Assembly: GCA_037179385.1 (NCBI GenBank)
Contig: CM074193.1
Span: 3,369,547 to 3,433,546, forward strand
DNA from: Holothuria scabra
Lineage: Eukaryota > Echinodermata > Holothuroidea > Aspidochirotida > Holothuriidae
Direction of reading: 5' to 3'
DNA: 64,000 bases
Shown in pieces: positions 60,562 to 64,000 of the stretch. Position 1 is the first letter of the stretch. Every line of letters starts with the position of its first letter. Under the pieces are notes generated by a model, which did no database searches, was not told the DNA's origin, and worked only from the letters and a program-made list of their open reading frames with translations. The position numbers and the translations under genes are program-made.

Positions 60562-62449
60562 GTAAGAAAATATCTCTAAAGATAACTATTTGGTAATTAA
60601 TTTTGTTTCTAGTCCCATTGATGTTGACATATTTTAGGAATCGTTATCAATTAGTGCGACTCATTTACCGTTCATCAATTGTAACATGAACCTGACATAT
60701 CGTATAACTAGACACTGGATTCTTTTGCATTTCATCCTGTGTGTGAAAAAGGGGGAAAATTGCGAATGGGGATATAAACATTTTCATGTTTTAAAATTAC
60801 GCAAAAGACGCAACCGGACTAAGTTTCAAAAAAGCAACTTCCAAAGTTGTCTCGGTATTTAAACATCACTATCTGAAGATATAGAAAAATCTCCCTACTG
60901 GATGCGCACCCGTTTGATCCGTTATCTATTCGAGAAAAAGGTCCTGCACCCTAAGAATACGGCGTTATTAACTCAATGGAACCTATACTATACCAGTCAC
61001 AGCATGAATTCCAGTATCGAGACCGTGCGAAAGGGGTTATTTCGACGATAATTGTCCAACTAGGAAAGGTTAGGAATTTTAAGAAAAATAAGGGCCACTT
61101 AATGCACAAAATACATCTAATTTGGGCCGAATCGTTAACACAGAAAACCAGTATTTCTTTCCGGCAGCGCATAACAGCCATGTTCGAAAGGTCACGTTGA
61201 AAAAATGATATTTTTATCCATGGTTAACCTGTATCCAAAAGTTGTACCAGCTTTCCCAAGAATTTTGTTATAACTTTAAAAATAAACCATTCATGCAAAT
61301 ACTATACCAAAAATGCAGCGCAATAAGCTTATACAGTTCCAAACATTTAAACACCGGCTGGACCTTATCAATTCAAAAAATATTGTTGAATGGACAAAAT
61401 CGCTAAAAATCTCCTAAAGGGAGCACCACACTTCTCATGTACAGGTAATGTCCCCTTTTAAAACTATCCTAGTATGTATGATGTTACGACTTATATTTTG
61501 TATCACGTCAAATACTATCCAACCTGTTACATATTTAATTCATCGTCGCCGCCTTTACTTCATAACTTTTGTTTAACTTTACCAATGAACGAAATAAAAA
61601 AGAGCTGAAGCCACCTCTTTACCTCTCATCCACTGGCTAGATTTTCAAACAAAGTTGTGGTAGAGCAATTTTTCCTCCAAACTACTCGATTTTAGGTACA
61701 AATTCAAATTTCCTCTGTTTGATGCCATCCATATAACTCTAGTTTTTTTGTGAGATGAAACTCAGTGCAAATATGAACATAAAAACACATACAGACAATT
61801 CACAGTGACATTAGTGCTATGACTGAGTTAAAAATGCAATGCAATGTCTAAGCGGAGCGTCATCATTGATTGGCGCAGAGCGTAGAGAAAATGTTGAAAA
61901 ATCGGACTCTCAGATGGCATGAAATACCTCATACGAAGAATCTAAGCAGTCGCTATCTTCGCTTTATAAAATTCTCACTTCAAAATAAGTTCGCAAACTG
62001 CAAAGTGATTAGAAAGTTAATAAAAACATACTTTAACCCGAAAAATGTAATTTTGCCCGAAAGACTATCTAAGAAGAGCGCCACCATTTGTTGGTGCTGA
62101 ACGTAAAGAAAATTTTGAAAATGATATCGACCCCTCATATGGCCGAAATTGCGTTTTCATGCCTGTAAAGCGTATCTTAATATGCAGTCTTTAAGTTTAA
62201 CTTTTGTTTGCAAAAAAAAAAAAAAACAGGAACATGCTCAGTGATCAGAAAATATCTACCACTAATATATTGAATGGTCTTGATTCTTCTCGAGGAAACT
62301 AAACAACAGAATTGAAAATATTCTAATGCTTCTCTATGGTGACTCTTGGCTAAAGTAAAGATCCGCTGAATTGATGAAATTGTCCGTGACTGCTCGAACT
62401 CAGGTCTTTTAATTAATCCCCCCCCCCAAAAAAAAAAAAATCTCTTGCG

Positions 62450-63490
62450 TGATAAATGGCAAACTATCTCTCATCGCAACTCTCCGCCCTGTCCCTGTTT
62501 CGTACGTCTAGGCCGGCCGGGGAAGGAGTCTAAGGGACGGCCCCTCCCTTTTCACCATTCACCCGGACATATCGTTAAAGAGGGGGGCTGAGACCGTTAA
62601 AGCCCCCATGAGATCCACTCCTGATAGCCCCGGTAGGGCTCCAGAGGGAGAAGTCCCCGAAAGTTCAGCTATTTTAGTGATTTGAGAGGCTCCAAAATGG
62701 TCGAAAATCGTATTCAAATTAAGGATTTAAAACTATTAATTTAACCAAGGAGATGGGTGAGATTGGGGACGAGAATGGAATGGGAAAGTACTATGGAATT
62801 TGATTAAGAAGAATCATACTTCACGGTAATTTTAAGGTTCAAGGCCAACATGTTGAAGCTACTTAAAGTTCAACATGTGATTGATAATTAGAAACAGGGC
62901 ATTTTAAGAAATCCAAAGTGGTTGGCGCCATTTTATCAATAGGGAGTTCTATTTAAAATCCCGAGGCAACTTGCCTGGGTCCAGGGGCCCACAATAGGGC
63001 CCCGGAAGTTCTGACTTTTTAGCCCTTTTCAGGGACTTAATGGAAGCAAAAAAAAGCACCTTTGCATAGGTATTGCTTTAGTTACTTACATTCCTAAAAG
63101 GGACATTATTACTGGGGCAATTTGTGTCATTGCTTCCAAGAAGGGGACTGGGGACATTCTCCTTGCTCAGTATGTTTTCTTTCTAGAAAAAGAAAGATAT
63201 TTTGTAGCAAAGATAGCTTGCAAAACGTTTTGTTTTTGCTGTTTGAAGGGCGAAAATAAACAGTTCTAAAGGTAATCGTTAATGTGGGGATCCAGGGGCT
63301 AAAACCCCGGAAGCTTTTCAACTTTTAAACTCTGGAAAGTAATAATTGAGCCGATAGCCGAAATTAAATAAAAGAAACATAAATTTTTAATTACTTTTGA
63401 AAAAAGTATTTAGCCACACTCAATTACTGGGGGGCCATGACCACCCAAAATCTCATTAAGAAATTATTGGGGGCCATGCCCCCTTACCCC
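62450..63490. repeat. GC-richer block, copy B
   Basis: Counterpart of 5560-6480, including the gggtccaggggccc phrases. The ORF on the minus strand at 63127 corresponds to part of 6123-6464 in copy A, with different ends, which argues against a conserved gene. Confidence 0.4.
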
Positions 63491-63936
63491 CCGCTTCCGC
63501 CGCCTATGTCATGCTGGCATCCCACAAAAAAATACAGTGTAGTAAACTTTAACACTTCCATGCAGATGCTAAAAACTGCCTTACTTGATCAAAAATAAAA
63601 AAATATTTTAGAAATGGACAAAATCACCAAAGATGTTCCAAAGGGAGCACCACACTTCTCATTCACAGGCTATATCCCCACTTAAAGCCATCTTAGTAGG
63701 AATTGCCCCTAAATTATCCAACATTTGTCACAATGTCCAATTCCTTCCGTTTGAGGCCGGCCGTATTAAGCTTATCCAAATATTTTCTTGTTACATCTTA
63801 ACACAAATCATTAGAAATTGTTGATAAAATATAAAAACGAAAATCACATTGTGATGTACTTTTTACAAGAAAGTGCTCGTTTATATCTCGTGCGAATCTT
63901 GACAATCGTTACTTCTTTACTTCCTCTCTATGACAG

Positions 63937-63945
63937 GTCAGGAAG
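63937..63945 (+). CDS. Candidate 9-nt micro-exon (GQE), copy B
   Basis: Acceptor cttcctctctatgacag, GTCAGGAAG, donor gtaagaac: identical to 6931-6939. Confidence 0.5.
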
Positions 63946-64000
63946 GTAAGAACAAATCAATACGTTTAATTACTTAAGTTCGATTTTTACACATATGTTG

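Larger units (their letters stand above)
58069..64000 (+). repeat. Segmental duplication, copy B
   Basis: Direct copy of the 1-7000 region, still matching at the window end. It lacks copy-A bases 3573-3862 (including the GQQ exon) and 4240-4975, and has extra sequence at about 62737-62875. Dispersed modules lie at 58629, 58867, 61851 and 62078. ORFs 58013, 60337, 61870 and 63127 (minus) are repeat readings. Confidence 0.9.

Overview
The window reads as AT-rich nuclear DNA from a metazoan, most likely a marine invertebrate. It has no bacterial-type genes, no long intact ORF, abundant (TA)n microsatellites, decayed Penelope-like retroelements, small terminal-inverted-repeat DNA elements and tRNA-like repeats. 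The recurring word TAGGCCTA is reminiscent of echinoderm or hemichordate DNA, but that placement is weak. Most apparent ORFs of 60-280 codons are shadows of low-complexity DNA, intronic repeats or transposon remnants.

The most coherent non-mobile signal is a series of very short candidate exons, all on the + strand, spread over the whole window. Each has an AG acceptor, 6 to 36 bases and a GT donor (mostly gtaag or gtgag), with a length divisible by three. Read in phase 1-1 each is open and encodes 2-12 residues rich in Gly, Ser, Thr, Pro, Glu and Asp. The exons sit inside tandemly and segmentally duplicated intronic cassettes, so the window looks like the interior of one micro-exon gene that grew by cassette duplication. 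The architecture resembles schistosome micro-exon genes; homology is not claimed. Conventional first and last exons were not found and probably lie outside.

Layout: 1-7000 is copy A of a segmental duplication whose copy B is 58069-64000. About 3300-9820 is an array of 9-nt-exon cassettes. 9820-18470 is less structured and holds a diverged tandem duplication (12165-14115 and 14337-16020), one 30-nt candidate exon and a Harbinger-like fragment. 18470-28860 is a mobile-element zone: foldback elements, two Penelope-like copies head to head, two tRNA-like units, two further Penelope-like pieces, long (TA)n tracts and a perfect 262-bp palindrome encoding a hammerhead ribozyme on each strand. 28900-44100 is a second exon-cassette array, including a triplicated 555-bp unit. 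44520-51100 carries a third cassette family, a (CTAA)n-like tract and several small DNA elements. 51712-53170 is a hAT-like element with 8-bp target duplications. 53770-57330 is a fourth cassette family, followed by a 36-nt exon and copy B.

Two results stand out. First, the paired 30-nt exons of the segmental duplication differ at 8 of 30 bases, all amino-acid-changing, while about 190 flanking intron bases differ at only about 7, which suggests diversifying selection on the micro-exon. Second, the palindrome holds a complete type I hammerhead ribozyme in both orientations. All calls were made by eye without alignments or RNA data.
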